Made by a program: the position numbers and the translations under genes | Source of the DNA: Plutella xylostella | Taxonomy: Eukaryota > Arthropoda > Insecta > Lepidoptera > Plutellidae | DNA: 64,000 nucleotides | Direction of reading: 5' to 3' | NCBI RefSeq assembly: GCF_932276165.1 | Contig: NC_063984.1 | Coordinates: 7,075,501-7,139,500 of the forward strand | Notes under the pieces: model-generated | Told to the model about the DNA's origin: nothing | Seen by the model: only the letters and a program-made list of their open reading frames with translations | The model's database searches: none | Shown here: piece by piece, positions 1-13,432 of the stretch | Position numbering within the stretch: the first letter of the stretch is position 1 | Layout of the letters: every line of letters begins with the position of its first letter

Positions 1-1781
1 GTTAATTAACTTGATACTACGAGTACTTAAGTAGATATAACTATGGGAACCAAGTAAGTATAGTAGGTGCCTAATGCCTATATCTTGTGCCTATTTAACG
101 AAGACGAAAGTGGGTCTGTCACTGGCGTCACCTTGATCGAAGATAAAGTGGAGCATTCAGAAGATTCGTGTTTAATTAAATCACTAGGTGGTGAGATTAA
201 CATTTGTTTACTAAAATATTGGGTGATTGTGAGGATGGTTGGCCTTGTGCGATATCCGGGTGCCTCATCAGGTTATGTAAGCAGCCGGTCGCTGCGCCGG
301 GGGGCACGGGGGGCGCGGGGGCGGGTGGCGGCGCCGGCCCTGCCTGGTCCCATCTCGCACTCATTAACAATTGATTCTTAGTAAAAAAGGAGGAAAATTG
401 CCAGCATCATCTGATGTGAAATGGTTACGCAACGCAGGTTTTTCTGGACTGAAGCTTTATAACAAGATCAACAACTTAATGTGCAAAATGTTTACGTTCT
501 GGAATTCCATTTTACGTATTAGCTTTTAATTTGTGTTAAGAGTATTACTATTATTACTTATTACTATTACTCATGATTTTTATTTCTTTTGAACCGATTA
601 TGCAGCCACCGACATTCAAAAGGTTCATAAGATTTGACAGGACGCATTTAATACCAATAGATATTTAAAAAAAAACTACTCGTATGTATATATGTAAGTC
701 TATAGGTTTATCAATAATCGGAGTACAAGTAAATAGTGTACCTACATATGATTAAATTGGATATTTACTTACCTGCACTTAAATGATTTGTAATAGAAAC
801 AAAAGCTCCGAACGAGCAAAATAAAAGCTTTTTATGTATATTGGACTTTTTATTAGTGTCTATGTAAGTAATATTATTTTCTATAACCGCTGTATTTATA
901 AGTCCAATAATCCTTTGTGTAATTCTGAGTATTTTTGATGATGCATGTGCATTGTGAGGCGTGCTGGGCTGTGACACCGCGCGGCGGCGACGGCGGCGGC
1001 GGCGGCGGAGTCAAGGATTCTCTACTACTTGTTCCTTTCACTTACGACAAAGCATACTACTTACTTATGTACATCTACAATGTATGTACTTGTAGCTATA
1101 TAAGAATTAATATTTTACATCCTGGACCTAAACCACACACTCAATAAGGACAACTATAATTATTACACTCTTACATCCGCACACGGAAAGAGCTTTGAGC
1201 TTTCCGATATAAAATAAATGTTCACTTCTCGTATATAGATCTGTGGAGTCTTTCATAATACAATTACTATAGCACAATTGCCCTTTCAATCGAACAGTTT
1301 CAATATAATATCGACATACGATCGTAAGGTCGGTCTGCATATCATTTGTCATCTGACCTCGCTGGGAGCAATGATTTGTTCATCTCTAAATAGCATTTAA
1401 AGTAAGTGGATTTAGATGGAAGCGTGCAGATGTCATCGTCGTCGGTGAATCTAAGTAAATCTCGACAAGTAACCACAGCTGAGTACTTTCACTGCTTTCA
1501 CTCTCGCCTGCCGCCACCGGGACCGCGGCGGCGGCGCTCCGTCCACTAACTACGTTGTCATCCCGCGCCAGCACCGACAAATATACCAACATATCATCGA
1601 CACTGCATGCTGATACTCACTCTCTATTTATACAGACAAAAATAACAATGACAATTGTTTTCTTAACAATTTATTCGCAGTCTGCAAAAAAAAGAAAGTT
1701 GGGCAATTGCTGCTGATTTTGTATGCACACAAATTGAATTATATTATGACGATTTGTAAGATCCGCCCACGACCAGGGCCC

Positions 1782-1814
<33 letters not shown>

Positions 1815-3697
1815 GGGCGGGCTATCAAGCCGCCTTCAGCTATTGTCTACAACCTATCAATGCCGCTTTCATCAGGGGTCTTGCGTAACTAACTAAAATA
1901 ATTTGCGCAACTTAATCATATTACCATTTCATCTGTTCTTAAAGTTCATAGCTGTACATTCAAATACATTAATTTTAAGATGGATACTTTAAACAAACAC
2001 TTAAATATTTATTTTATCACATCGGTTTAACGTGTGGTCAATAACCGCCCGGAATGATGTTTGCAGTTTGTTTTTTTTCCGGCATAAATCAATGTTCAGT
2101 TTGAGAAATTTGTTTACAGATGGAAGCAAAAAGTCAAGTTGCCCGTGTGCCGGCTAATGACACTCCAGCGAGAGGTCTTCGACTTTACCTTCCAGCTACA
2201 TACATAGTTATAATACCTCTAATACCAGCTTAATACTTGGCGAAGATAACTCAAAGAAGTCAGCAATTGGTATGCTTCTCAGAGGTAGTGTCTGGCTGAA
2301 AAACTAGCACGATAGGATCTTTCAACTTGTTTCGAATAACTTATTTACATTTGTATGGAACTGCTGTTCTTTTTATGTGTGTTTACTTATAGAGCTTTAC
2401 AAAAACATATTACAATCTGTTACTGATTAGGTATTCTAGCTATGATTTTTTAAAAGATTTTGTTATATTATGTAATTTATTTACAAGTAAGTTAAATTTT
2501 TACCACATTAATACGATAAAATTTGAAGACTATTGTAGGTACTTACGATTGAACTGCGGTTAAATCGTAGGTACTTCTGTAGGAATTGTTTATGTGTAAG
2601 TAGTAAGTAAATATTCTAAGCATGCTATAGAACCGGTGAGTCTGTTTAAAAATAAGTGCTTACTGCCATAGGATGTGATCGTTTACTTGTAAGTACAGCC
2701 AGCAGCATACCTTAATAAGCATGGAGGTGATTACTGGTATGTATATTGATAGCTAGTACATAATAAACCATACTGACAATAAATAATAATATTGCAAGTA
2801 TTTTGGGAAAATTACTGGTACCTAATTGTCGCCTGTCCAATTTACCATTAACTGGCAATTTGCCTATCAAGTCGACAGGCGTCCACAGCCATACTGGTTT
2901 CTGCTGACCTTACTATTAAAACTCTTGACACGTATTCAGATGCACATATTTTTAACGCGACCTTCGATTTTGTTTGTCTCACTTACAGAGATTGCACCTG
3001 TGACTCATTTGGTTATTAGGATTTTAGGTGATTTGGTCACGTCTTTGTCTGAAAATGTCAAGCCGAGTTGTTGCATAAGGATATTTTCTAATAGCTAGTG
3101 TGCAACGTGTGAAGAAAACTTGTCTCGTTTTAGACTTAATTAGTTTAAGCTAAATACTTTTGCATTGTGTCGGGTGGCTTGCTGTGCAACAGCGCTATAT
3201 AATTCTCTCAATTACTTAACATCGCGGAGTTTATATTTCAATTACGTCGGTAGGTATGTGAAGACTGATTATTAACGCTGCTACAAGCAATTAATGAACT
3301 GTATTTTAATCTTCTACTCCTTGCAGTTGACTAAGTACGTATGAAGGTATTCAGTGTTGGTTTTATGTAAGGCTTAATAATACTGCACATATTAATTTGT
3401 ATTTGTATTTTTCAATTTATCAAACAGACTTACATTACAAAATCACATAAAGTACAAAACAGGCCTATTAAATATTTATGTGAGTCTATATTACATATTA
3501 TGTAGGTAGGTACTTAAACTACGAGCGGGATTATGACCCGGTACATTTAGGAATTCACGAATAACACAAGAAGCATTTGTTTTGTACCTAGTCTCTTCCA
3601 TATGTAAAGTTATTTCATGAACTTCAAATATGTTATTCTTGGCTTCCTTTCCAATAAAAAGCTAATATTGTGCGCGTTCGGCGCGAGATCTAGGCAG
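1..3697. other. Intergenic DNA downstream of CDA1; no gene recognised
   Basis: No supportable coding region was seen. The stretch is AT-rich with isolated GC-rich islands: about 278-350, a GGC-repeat patch at about 975-1010, about 1505-1540, and a CCG run at about 1777-1812. These could be promoter or 5' UTR pieces of a neighbouring gene, or simple repeats. Short open frames across them, such as a poly-proline one at 1707-1892, look like products of the triplet repeats. The 90-codon plus-strand frame at 2826-3098 has no recognisable domain. No clear AATAAA-type signal for CDA1 was found on the minus strand just below position 3698. Confidence 0.6.
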
Positions 3698-6600
3698 CTA
3701 GTAGTGGCCGTCGCCCGTGGGGTCGTTGAGCCAGGGGTAGTTGGACGGGCAGCGCACGCACGTCTGCAGGTTGATGGTCTCGCCGGGCACCTCCTTGGAC
3801 GTGAGCTTGCACGAGTGCGGCACCCAGCAGGCCTGCGTGCCCTCCACCGCGCACTTCTCCCTCCACGGCTCGAAGTTCTTGGCCTCGCTGATGGTGCGCG
3901 GGTTCTGCATCCACTGGATGACCTGAGTCATGGTGACGAAGTACACGTCGTTGTGGTTGGCCAGCACCTCGTCGATCCAGTACAGGAAGGCGTCCAGGTA
4001 CTCGGGGTTGTTCTTGAGCCACGCGGCGTGGAAGTACAGGCCGAGCGGCGCGCGGTTCTGGTCGTAGTGCCGGTCGAAGTTGTGGTTCAGGAAGTTGTAG
4101 AACTGGTCCCCGCTGAGGATGTTGGAGCAGGAGTCGACCATGGCGCAGCCGGGCAGGTACTCGTCGTTGGTGGGGTCCTCGCGGCGGTCCAGCTCGTTCA
4201 TGACCATCTCCCACACGGCGTGCGAGCGCGTGGGGCAGGACTGCAGGTTGCCGTGGCAGCGGTGCGGCATGCGGAAGTACATGGTGTAGGGCCACAGCGG
4301 CGGGTTGGACAGCGGCGCCGTGATGGTGCTGTCGTACAGGAAGGCCTGCTCCTCCATCATGGTGAACTGGTTGTTGCCGCCCACGCGCAGGTAGGGCGCG
4401 CGCACGCCCACTACGCTGTTGTCTGTGATGTTGGCGAACTTCTCGATGATCACCCTCATGCCGGCCATCTCCTTGCCCCAGTCGTCCACGGTGGCGTTGC
4501 TCCAGAAGCGCTCGTCATCGTTGTGCCTGTAGATTGTATAATTTGTTAGCTCCTAATACATAAAATTTAAAATTAAAATAGAAGTATTGATTTCAGTAAC
4601 GATATGCAGATAATAATTAATAATATACGTACGTGATGGAGTGCACGGCGATCTCGTGTCCCTTGCGGTGCGTCTCGGCGATGGCGGAGTAGTTGCTGTA
4701 CTTGTGCGACACGAAGTACGTGGCCTTGATGTCGCAACCGTTCGGGTTTTTACGCTTTCCATTGAAGATTTCCTTGTAGAGTTCGATGTTGTTGTTGTTG
4801 ATGGCGTCGTCGAAGGTGATGGTGATCATCTGCGGGACGTCCTTGGCGGGCAGGTCGCCGGGGATGACGGTGCCGTCCTCGGAGCAGAAGCAGTCGGGCA
4901 GCACGCACTGCGTGGAGTCGCACGGCGGCGCGCGGTTCGGGTCGTTGTCGATGTCTGTAACAACACACATTCGTCAGACTACACACTAAACATTATCGCT
5001 GTTGATGATTACAGAAGCTCTCTTTCTTCATAGATTTCATGTTCTTATGCGGTATGAAAATGAAATTTTATGGTGTGTAGGAACAGAATTGAAATGAGTA
5101 ATTTAATTAGTGAGTATGTTTGAGAAGGCGGCGCGACACCCGCCCGCGGCTGGCTGGAACCTGTATGGGTACTTTCGCTAACTTAAACCGACAGCTGACA
5201 CTCTCCGGGTTTCACTTTTCGATTTAGATAACATACCTACGAATGATTTACAGATTATAGTCCCACGCAAGCTAGTCAAATAATCCAGCGGCGTTGCTTT
5301 ATTAAAATTAGAACGAACGATACGCTTCTTTATTTATTTTGAAACAAGAAAGTATGTACATTTCTTCACATAATTACTGTTTAAAGTAATTAGCTAGAGA
5401 CTACTTTGCATGGGTGATTCGCAAATTTTTGGGGCATATCGTACATGTCAATAGGACCTGGCGACTCTTGCGAGTCCACTTTTTGGTCCGTTGCGTTTAG
5501 TTCACGGCCATCTCTGCTGTAAGCGACAATCACTGCATACTTGCATACTTACCTTCAATGGACAAGACAAGAAATACAATGTACCAAAGCTGTCACTATA
5601 TCTTATTGTTTGCATAATATACTTAATATGGTTTCAATTATCAGGGTCGATTGAAATTTCATAGTTTCAAGTCGGTTTCTTTCACAATGATACCATTGCC
5701 TAAGTGGTCACTATTAGCATTATTCATGTTGCGCTTAATATTTATTAATAACATATCGAGGTACAAATAAAATATTAACATATGCAATGACTTGCAAATA
5801 AAATACACCCCATTTGCTTACGGGGAGTTGCGACACGGCACGATTCTGAGATGTTTTTTTAGGTCAAGTGATTGGCATTTCAGGCGAGTCGCGCGACACG
5901 GTGAGCCAGCTGTTGATAGCTCGTTCAAGTTCACTTGCGTAGGTATTTACTGGAATTGTGTGGATGGACCTAGAGGTGTAGTACTCATACAGTAGTGGCG
6001 CTTACCGCAAGAGTTTTCGTCGGAGCCGTCGACACAGTCCTTCTCTCCGTTGCAGAACAGGCCGCGCTCCACGCACGTGGTGTCCCCGCAGGCCAGGTAG
6101 CCGTCCTGGCACAGAGGCTCGTCCGTGTACAGCAGAGGCTTCACCTTCCTCTCCTTGTTCTTCAGCTTGCAGTTCTTCACCGCGTTCTTCCAGTCACACG
6201 TCTGCTTCTCTATGTCGAAGTAGAGCCCGGCCGGACAACGGATAGCTTGAATGCCCTGCGCCAAACAATAACACAATAGATCGTTTATGAAAGCGTATAA
6301 CTAGCTGACCAGTTTGGAAAAAGTGCGTTCCATTCATGCCGTTTAGACACCAGTTTGTTAAGTAACTAGAACACGCCAACAGTGCAGAAACTTGTTTTCT
6401 GTAGCTAACAGTTTCGATCAATGCTCCTCAGTATATATCTTAAGTAATAAGATTATTTTCTGAGAAAATAAGATATGATTCAAGTCTTAAGGTTGATCTA
6501 TAAACAGATGTGAATGGAGAGTCGCAAGGACAGGCGAGTGACTGTATCGGAACATTGCATTCTTGTTAACACTGATCACTGTTTCCTGATCACACTCAAC

Positions 6601-9600
6601 AAACTGGTATATGAAGGATTTTCTTCCCAAATGGAACATGAAAGGTACAATTAGCAAATCCGAATGATATTGAGATATGCCAACAAAAAAAAGCAAATGT
6701 TTAAAATAAATTCGATATGGCAACAAAGAGGTTACAACTTTTATATAACATTTTATTGAAAGACTAAATTGGAATACTAGTATTTCTAGTAATATTTGCA
6801 TATTATACTACTAAAAGAGTAGGAAACAGTTGTGAGTTCGTCCTTTCAGTCGGTCACCTTGAGATGTTGTCTGTCTGCTAGGTGACAATTAAAAAAAGTA
6901 TAATAAAATACGGTATGTATTAACGGTGTCAATAATAATTACTTATATAAATCTATATTACTGTTGTCATTTCTCACGGTAATCTTTTAAAGTAAGTAAC
7001 TAGGCTAATTATATTCAGTAACACATCGAATCAAACCACTGTAGTTACATAAAATACTATTGTTATGAATTACTAAACTAACGAGAGCAATTGGATATAA
7101 GATGTAACAACAAACTGACAAGTTAGACAGTTTAATGGATTTACGTAATAAAACGTTGTAGTATGTAAACAATCTAGACGAGATATTTACGATTAGGTTT
7201 TTGCAATAACTGTTTATTCTGTAGAATGAATTTATTACGCGCAACAAATAGTACATTAATTGTTGATTGAGCTATAATGTGAAAACCATTGTTTTTACCG
7301 TAACGCAGACAACGTCTAGACGTGATTAGTTTTCATCAATAAAGCCGACTCAACCGTATTCAAGTGTACATCGACTCGTGAATTTGTTTTCTCCGACGCA
7401 GCTAAACAAAGAGTATCAATTTGTAACATAATAATATGATTGTCGGGTGAGATGTGGAGGAGGATCGGGTACTTATGACTACTCACGGAGGCCGTGCACT
7501 GGATGACGTCGCGGCAGTTGTCTCCGTCGCCGGCCACCAGGCGGAACCACTCGCCCGCGTCCTTGTCCTTGCACAGCTCCTGCTCCAGCGTCTCGTCCTT
7601 CTTCGAGTCGTCCGACTGCCGCTTCCATCTGTGCGCCTCCGTCACCGCTGTTCACAAATAGAAAGATAGTTTAAAACCTTGTAAGAATGTATAAAAAACT
7701 AATCTATCATCACGCCAGTTCCTGGAGATTATAAACGCTGACATTACAAATCAATAACCCCGATGGAAGGTCACAACTGCAAATGTCACTTCCTGCTGTC
7801 TATTTACAAACGGAATGCCTAATAAGATGAACTTAGGATTACTGACATTTCATTTTAGTGATTTAATCACGTTAGATGGAAATGTCATTTGAAATTATAA
7901 TGTCATAGGTGGAGTGAGCGCTCGTGACCTTTGACAGGCGTCGAAATGCCAGCGCTTGAGCAAGCGAGCGACAAGGACGACTCTTTCTCTCTCGCTCTTC
8001 TGTTATAAATTACGAGACTACACATCCTTATTTCAAATAACACTTGCCATTTAGTATCAGACGCGAACTGATGAAACTATTATCATATGCCACATTCCTC
8101 ATAAAGGTTGCAGAATTGCTAATAGCAGCTATCGGTAGGTATTGTTACCGGCAAATAGAAATATGTCAGTAATGTCGACCGTCTTTGATGAGGTATAATT
8201 TATTAGTTAATCTGATGTAAAATACATAATAATTATGTACGTGTATTAGGTTCTCAGCACTTACGCACGTATCGAAACCTGATCAAGCAACTAAATTATA
8301 CAACGGTAACACTTGGATTGCGTTACAAAGTGAATTATGCCACCAAAAAGTGCATTCTCACATACGTCTATACTGTTATACAGGATGGTTATTAGCGTTT
8401 TTGCTAATTAAACGTTTTATTGCCTTGAGCAACGAGTAGGAGCAGTTGTGGGAAGCTGGCGCTGGCAGCGGTGCCAGACCATAACACTGGGAAACATCAC
8501 TTTTAGAAGTGTCATGTGTTTTGTGTGTGTGTGTGTGTGTCTTACGCACATCAGTCAGGACGAGGCGCGACTAGTTCACACTCGACACTCGATCCACCCG
8601 CGGCGGCGCGACCTACATCTGATCTTTACTCGTTCGTTACATTATCATATTTTATGTAACATTATATATTTAATCGCAAATCAAACATAATATAAAATAA
8701 GATAAGATTGGTATGCAATAATATAGGTATGCAATTTTTACCCCCCGTGCGTAAGGGCATTAGTTAATTATATCAATTTACTGCCGTTCTATAAGTACCT
8801 ACTAATAATACCTCTTTATGAGCACTTAACATATGTGTTTATTGATCTGCTACTAGATAGTCGGATTAGTTAATGCAGGTCAAATGTCATATCAACATAC
8901 TTAACTGTAGTTGTTTACTTTGACCCCAATTTATAACATTTTACAGTGGCAAAGATTGGATGCAAAGAACTCAATGGACTATTATCGGTTTAGGACGAAA
9001 ACGAAAAAATCCTATTTTCCATGAAAAATATAATATATTCATTATATATATTATTATTTTTAATAAGTAATAAAAATGTTTGCTACGAGTCGTGTGGCGC
9101 TTTCGCGGTGGGAACGCGTTGATGTCTTTTGTATGGCGACGCGCGCGCTACGCCGCGCTACGAAACTACTCAAACGTCGATGCAATTTTTTTACAAAGAT
9201 AACGTAACTTTTTTATTTTATCTTTTTTAATAGTGTGAGTTTAGTAAATTTTATGTATTATTTGTGCATATTAATATATAAATTAAATTGAAATGTCATC
9301 GATTTGTTTACTAAATTATCATACGATTTAAGTTCAAAGTTAAACAAAAAATACATTTTAAGTAGATGACAACATTTACAAATAAAACCACATAATCACC
9401 ATCTTCAGATGATAAATAATGATGGAATCATCATAAACGATTAATCGTGAAGAGCACGAGCACCAGATGGGTGTGACATTTACATTCGGTGCCTTGAACT
9501 GTGCCCGGCGACTCCCGCTGAATGTCAACCACATCCACTACACCCGCCTAATCATTATCATTAATTTCATTAGCGTTCACGCATACCTTGCTCTTCTTTA

Positions 9601-9809
9601 TAAGCCCGCTAATTGAATCTGATTAGGACTCAGTAGTTAATTTGGACGCTATTGGTCACCTCATAAAAATCTGCGTAAAAACAAAATAAAAACTCGTATG
9701 ATGTATGGAAGGTGAGAAACAACGCAAGAGTTTTCCTCTTGTAAGATCATCGCTCTTAAGATGGTATCTTATCGCATAATGCATTGCGGTGTGTAGGTTG
9801 CGACACTCG

Positions 9810-9844
<35 letters not shown>

Positions 9845-12478
9845 CGGCGGCGGAGGGCGTCGACCGTGCGCGTGCGCGGCATTCCAGTCGCGCCTCGACT
9901 CCTACCCGACCTTATGAATATTTACCACACGACGTGACTTTCCTTCTATGACTGTCTTTCCCTTTACCAACTGTCAATTTTTGATAACGGGAAAATTACC
10001 TTCTGACTCGCCTAATAAGTATGCGCTTAAACGATCGTAAAGAAAGCTTCAAGTAATATCATTACAAGTACGAGTCAATTTGTAATAACTGCTATTCTGG
10101 TACTCAATGTTTCCAAAAACTAGTTTCTCTTTGCTTGAACTGAGTATCTGTTTCCTATTTACAATCGGAAGTGAAATCTATACACATCATTCGTAGGTAC
10201 ATAATATATCAATCACACTCGCCGTCAGCCAATAAAAGAAGTTCTTTGAGTTCTTTGCATCATGTCTTTATCATTTAAAACCACGAATAATAGAGTTATG
10301 TATGTTTAACGAAATAGGTAAGACATTTACTTGTACTTTAATATTTCTCAAATTATTAATCTCATTCGAATTTAATGATTTATGGAACAAACTTGAATAT
10401 TTATAGTCGAACCTAGATACATTTTAAACATAATTGGAGTGAGAGAAACAGGTACTTAGGTATTATATAACTAGACCTAAGCTAAATAGATATCTATACA
10501 TATTGTTAGTCTAGGTGTAACGACACCGTGCCAGACAGGCTGAGTTATTTAAAGCCTCCGTGAGCTATTTCCATCTACTGTGCTGACACTCTACATGATA
10601 AACTTGTTGTGTTTGAAAAACTTGAAATGTTTATCTATGTACTTGCAGTAGCTACCAGAAACCGACATTCTACAAGACAAGAATAGAAATAAAAGATAAT
10701 GTAAATTTTTTATTTGGTAAATAATCATCCTCTAAATTAGAAAAACTGTATACGTACTACATACTGTATTATAATAATATGATATGATGATATGAGGTGA
10801 TAACGTAAGGTATATTGAATACAGATGAAACTATAAAAGCGTAGAGCTGTGAACTTTTAGTGCTTTAGCTTTTTTATGGGCTGATTATTAAATAATATAA
10901 ATATGAGATGCTACTGAAATTATGGTAGAGTAATGAAGCAAAAATCAACTTATATATTTAACTGAAGTACACACAGCATCAGTGATGAAGTAAGTCAGTA
11001 GTGAAGTAATTTTTTGAGAAGACTTGGTTCAAGTAATGTTCTCGATATTATTTACCTATGTAAGAGAATCATGCACATATACGTGAGTAGTTTCAAGAGC
11101 AACACATTACTTTTCTAAGTCTCCTTTCATCTGTATACACTCACGGACAAAGAAAAGGTTCCACTGAGAAAAATACCACATTACTTCTAAACGAAAAAAG
11201 CTAGCTTAATGACGCCTTGTGTAAAATTGAAGATCATTTAACAGAGCATTACTTAGGATATTACCAACTTAAAACGTTAATACTTTGTTCTAATTAAAAC
11301 AATGTTCGAAAAAAAATTGGTTATTTGGTGTCGACACTTTGTGAGTGGACCTTTTTCATTGCCCGTGAGTGTACCTATACCTATATTATAAGTATAGGAG
11401 TATATGCGTATTGTTATGGAAAATAATAAAATATTACGCAAGTATCGATGAATTCACACTAGCAGGTCGGTGTAATTTAAAAAATCTTATTTTGGCTGAT
11501 TTATTTTCAATCACTGATTGTCTGCATTTGAATGCGGAATATTTATTGCGAAACACCGAGTTATTAAGTAATGATAATAGCTTTCTGCCTAATATGCATT
11601 AGGAATGCAACACTATCAATGCAATTTAAAACATATTAACTCAAAACCTAGGATTATGGCGAATCGTTTCTATTGATGGAAGCTTGCTCAAAGAGATTCT
11701 GCTGTGTTGTGTTGTTACTAGATCAATCTAGGAGTTGCAGCGGAGGCGAGCGAGTGACGTCACGCGACCCGGCGCACGCGCAACTAGTGGATGTGAAAGT
11801 ATTCCGCACTCCGACACCCGCCGCGGCGCCGCGGAGCATCTACCAGCCGACCGCACCGTGGGGCAACACTAGCAAACGTGTTACTGCCTCTATACGACCG
11901 TGTTGATCAACGAAAGCTGTATCGTAATCGCTAATAAGGCTGCTTAATAGCTGCGGTTACTGTTATTTATATTTAATAACATATGTCCTGAAATTTACAT
12001 ATCTCAAACTTATGGACGAAATAACTATGTCTTGAAATCAGAATGAATTACAAAATACTGTAAGCAGCGGTTAGTAAGTATCGTGCCTGTATTGTATTAC
12101 ACTTGCTTGATGAAGTAACGAAAGCCACAAAATGTAACATTTGCGCAATGTTGTAGAGTTCATTTGGAACTGAAAGATTTCATTACTAGACTGAATACGA
12201 AATAGGTCACTTTTAAAAGTATGTTTACTAATAATTGTATCCAGGCTCGATACTTGCCAACCGCGAGATGCACATGCGAGCATTCATGCTGTATCCTGGA
12301 CTGCAGGAGCGGCCGCACATCACTGAGCACTGTCGAGCGACACACTGCACATCTGGAGGTGTTCCCGCGCATCCTGTGGCGCGGCTCACGTCTGCAGGCG
12401 TAAGATAAAGGTTGAGGACTCACCGCAGGCGAACAAGACACACGCAAGTAGCGTGGCGACACGGGCGTAGCGCGCCAT
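3698..12478 (-). CDS. CDA1: Chitin deacetylase 1 (serpentine-type, group I), 5 exons
   Basis: Secreted metal-dependent deacetylase that converts cuticular and tracheal chitin to chitosan-like polymer. Minus-strand exons in order: 12424-12478, 7487-7647, 6006-6255, 4633-4954, 3698-4526. All junctions are GT-AG and in phase, giving 538 aa, the usual CDA1 length. Residues 1-19 are a hydrophobic signal peptide. About 44-103 is a chitin-binding peritrophin-A domain with six Cys. C121-C155 is an LDLa domain ending DGSDENSC. About 195-520 is the polysaccharide deacetylase domain. Catalytic motifs are present: TFDDA (D204, D205), HSITH (H260, H264), RAPYLR, DSTITAP and LGLYFHAAWL. The start is the only ATG giving a signal peptide, in context CCCAACATGG. 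The CDA1 rather than CDA2 call rests on the chitin-binding domain wording (NCRDVIQCTASGIQAIRCPA), recalled rather than searched. Exons are GC-rich, introns AT-rich. Intron 1 is 4.8 kb. Confidence 0.93.
11138..11371. mobile_element. TA-flanked MITE (family A, copy 1)
   Basis: The ends are inverted: CACTCACGGACAAAG on the left and the complement of TTGCCCGTGAGTG on the right. TA dinucleotides sit directly outside both ends (11136-11137 and 11372-11373), as expected of Tc1/mariner-type insertions. The element is 234 bp with no coding capacity. A second copy is at 37550-37786. Confidence 0.8.
11755..11762. promoter_or_regulatory. Palindromic CRE-like site TGACGTCA
   Basis: A perfect CREB/ATF-type octamer lies inside a GC-rich island within CDA1 intron 1, 0.7 kb from the first exon. 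An octamer occurs by chance often enough that this is only suggestive. Its setting in an unusually GC-rich patch makes an enhancer or alternative promoter possible. Confidence 0.25.
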
Positions 12479-12517
12479 GTTGGGATCACAACAGGTCGCA
12501 GCGCGGCCGCAACGCGG

Positions 12518-12524
12518 TTAAATA
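12518..12524 (-). promoter_or_regulatory. Possible TATA box of CDA1
   Basis: On the minus strand the sequence reads TATTTAA, beginning 46 bp upstream of the CDA1 ATG (12478). It lies at the edge of a GC-rich island (about 12535-12600) in otherwise AT-rich DNA. A start site about 30 bp further on would leave a very short 5' UTR. The position is plausible for an insect cuticle gene, but no clear initiator was seen. Confidence 0.3.
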
Positions 12525-12853
12525 GTGGCCTCAATCCGCGCCCCCCGCCCGCGCGCCGCGCGCCCCCGCCGCCGCCGTCGCCGCCCTAGCCAGCCCTCGC
12601 ATCATCACCTGTGAATCACCTGCATCCTGCCCTAGCACACTAAGTTTTTGTGACATATCTTAACTAAGTCAGATGAGCAAAAATAAAAGCTTCATGGGAA
12701 TAGTACCTAGAGATATGTAAGAAAGTATTTTAATTTTATAGCAAAGTCGATGTTAAAATGTACGTGCCTGTAAATACAATACAAAAGTTGTCTACAAATT
12801 ATTATCATGTGCCATAAATCATGTGTCATATAAATAAGCACATATATTATATA

Positions 12854-13062
12854 GTGCCACAAACTTATCTGTTCCGGGGACAGGGAACTAAATTGATCCA
12901 TATCTCATTACTTACTAATGAATTGTATATTTTAAAACCATAGATGGGTTTATTAACACCGCAAGAGCAAAATAACAATACGAGCAAACTTAAAATCTTA
13001 TAGAATTAAGAAATATTAGAGATTTATTTGAGCTGTCACCGGAACAGATAAGTTTGTGGCAC
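12854..13062. mobile_element. TA-flanked MITE with 24-bp terminal inverted repeats
   Basis: The left end reads GTGCCACAAACTTATCTGTT and the right end is its reverse complement, with the match extending through CCGG. TA lies outside both ends (12852-12853, 13063-13064). The element is 209 bp, non-coding, and sits just upstream of CDA1. Confidence 0.8.
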
Positions 13063-13183
13063 TATAAATGTATCGACATAACATCGCCAAAAGAATTCAA
13101 AATGTATAAATAAGTAATATATTTTTACATCAAAAAGTTATTCCTTTAAGATCAAAATTTGCACTAAGTACCTACTACTACTG

Positions 13184-13432
13184 ACGACCGAATGGCGTAG
13201 TGGTTAGTGACCCTGACTACTGAGCCGATGGTCCCGGGTTCGATTCCCGGCTGGGGCAGATATTTGTTTAAACACAGATATTTGTTCTCGGGTCTTGGAT
13301 GTGCCCGTAAAATGGCAATAGGCCCGCCCCCTATTACATTGGGACTAACTTAACACTCTGGCGAAAAGTGGGTGCAGCAATGCACCTCTGCCTACCCCGC
13401 AAGGGAGTACATTAGTACAAGGCGTGAGTGGG
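13184..13432 (+). repeat. tRNA-derived SINE (family 1)
   Basis: The head (about 13187-13260) has RNA polymerase III boxes: a box A-like GTAGTGGTTAGTGACC and a box B GGTTCGATTCCCGG. It is followed by a non-tRNA body and a tail containing CTACCCCGCAAGGGAG. The head is too degenerate and too long to be a functional tRNA. A truncated inverted copy of the tail is at about 27303-27370, inside an Ac3 intron. Confidence 0.75.

Larger units (their letters stand above)
7648..12423 (-). other. CDA1 intron 1 (4.8 kb), with MITE and GC-rich islands
   Basis: The intron separates the signal-peptide exon from the chitin-binding exon. It contains a GT dinucleotide run at about 8523-8541, a GGC-repeat island at about 9808-9855, the MITE at 11138-11371, and a GC-rich island at about 11735-11850 with a palindromic TGACGTCA at 11755-11762. 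The remainder is AT-rich and I recognise nothing in it. Confidence 0.7.

Noticed and set aside
1707..1892. Poly-proline open frame
   Set aside because: Created by a CCG triplet run; no splice context or domain supports coding.
2826..3098. 90-codon hydrophobic plus-strand frame
   Set aside because: No recognised family, AT-rich codon pattern like the surrounding noncoding DNA.
3617..4549. 310-codon plus-strand open frame
   Set aside because: It is antisense to CDA1 exon 5 and has biased Val/His/Arg-rich composition typical of the complement of a GC3-rich gene; no domain.
13187..13260. Possible tRNA gene
   Set aside because: Boxes A and B are present but the cloverleaf is degenerate and the segment continues into a SINE body; likewise at 14690-14746, 15195-15275, 43838-43925, 51848-51915 and 62655-62745.
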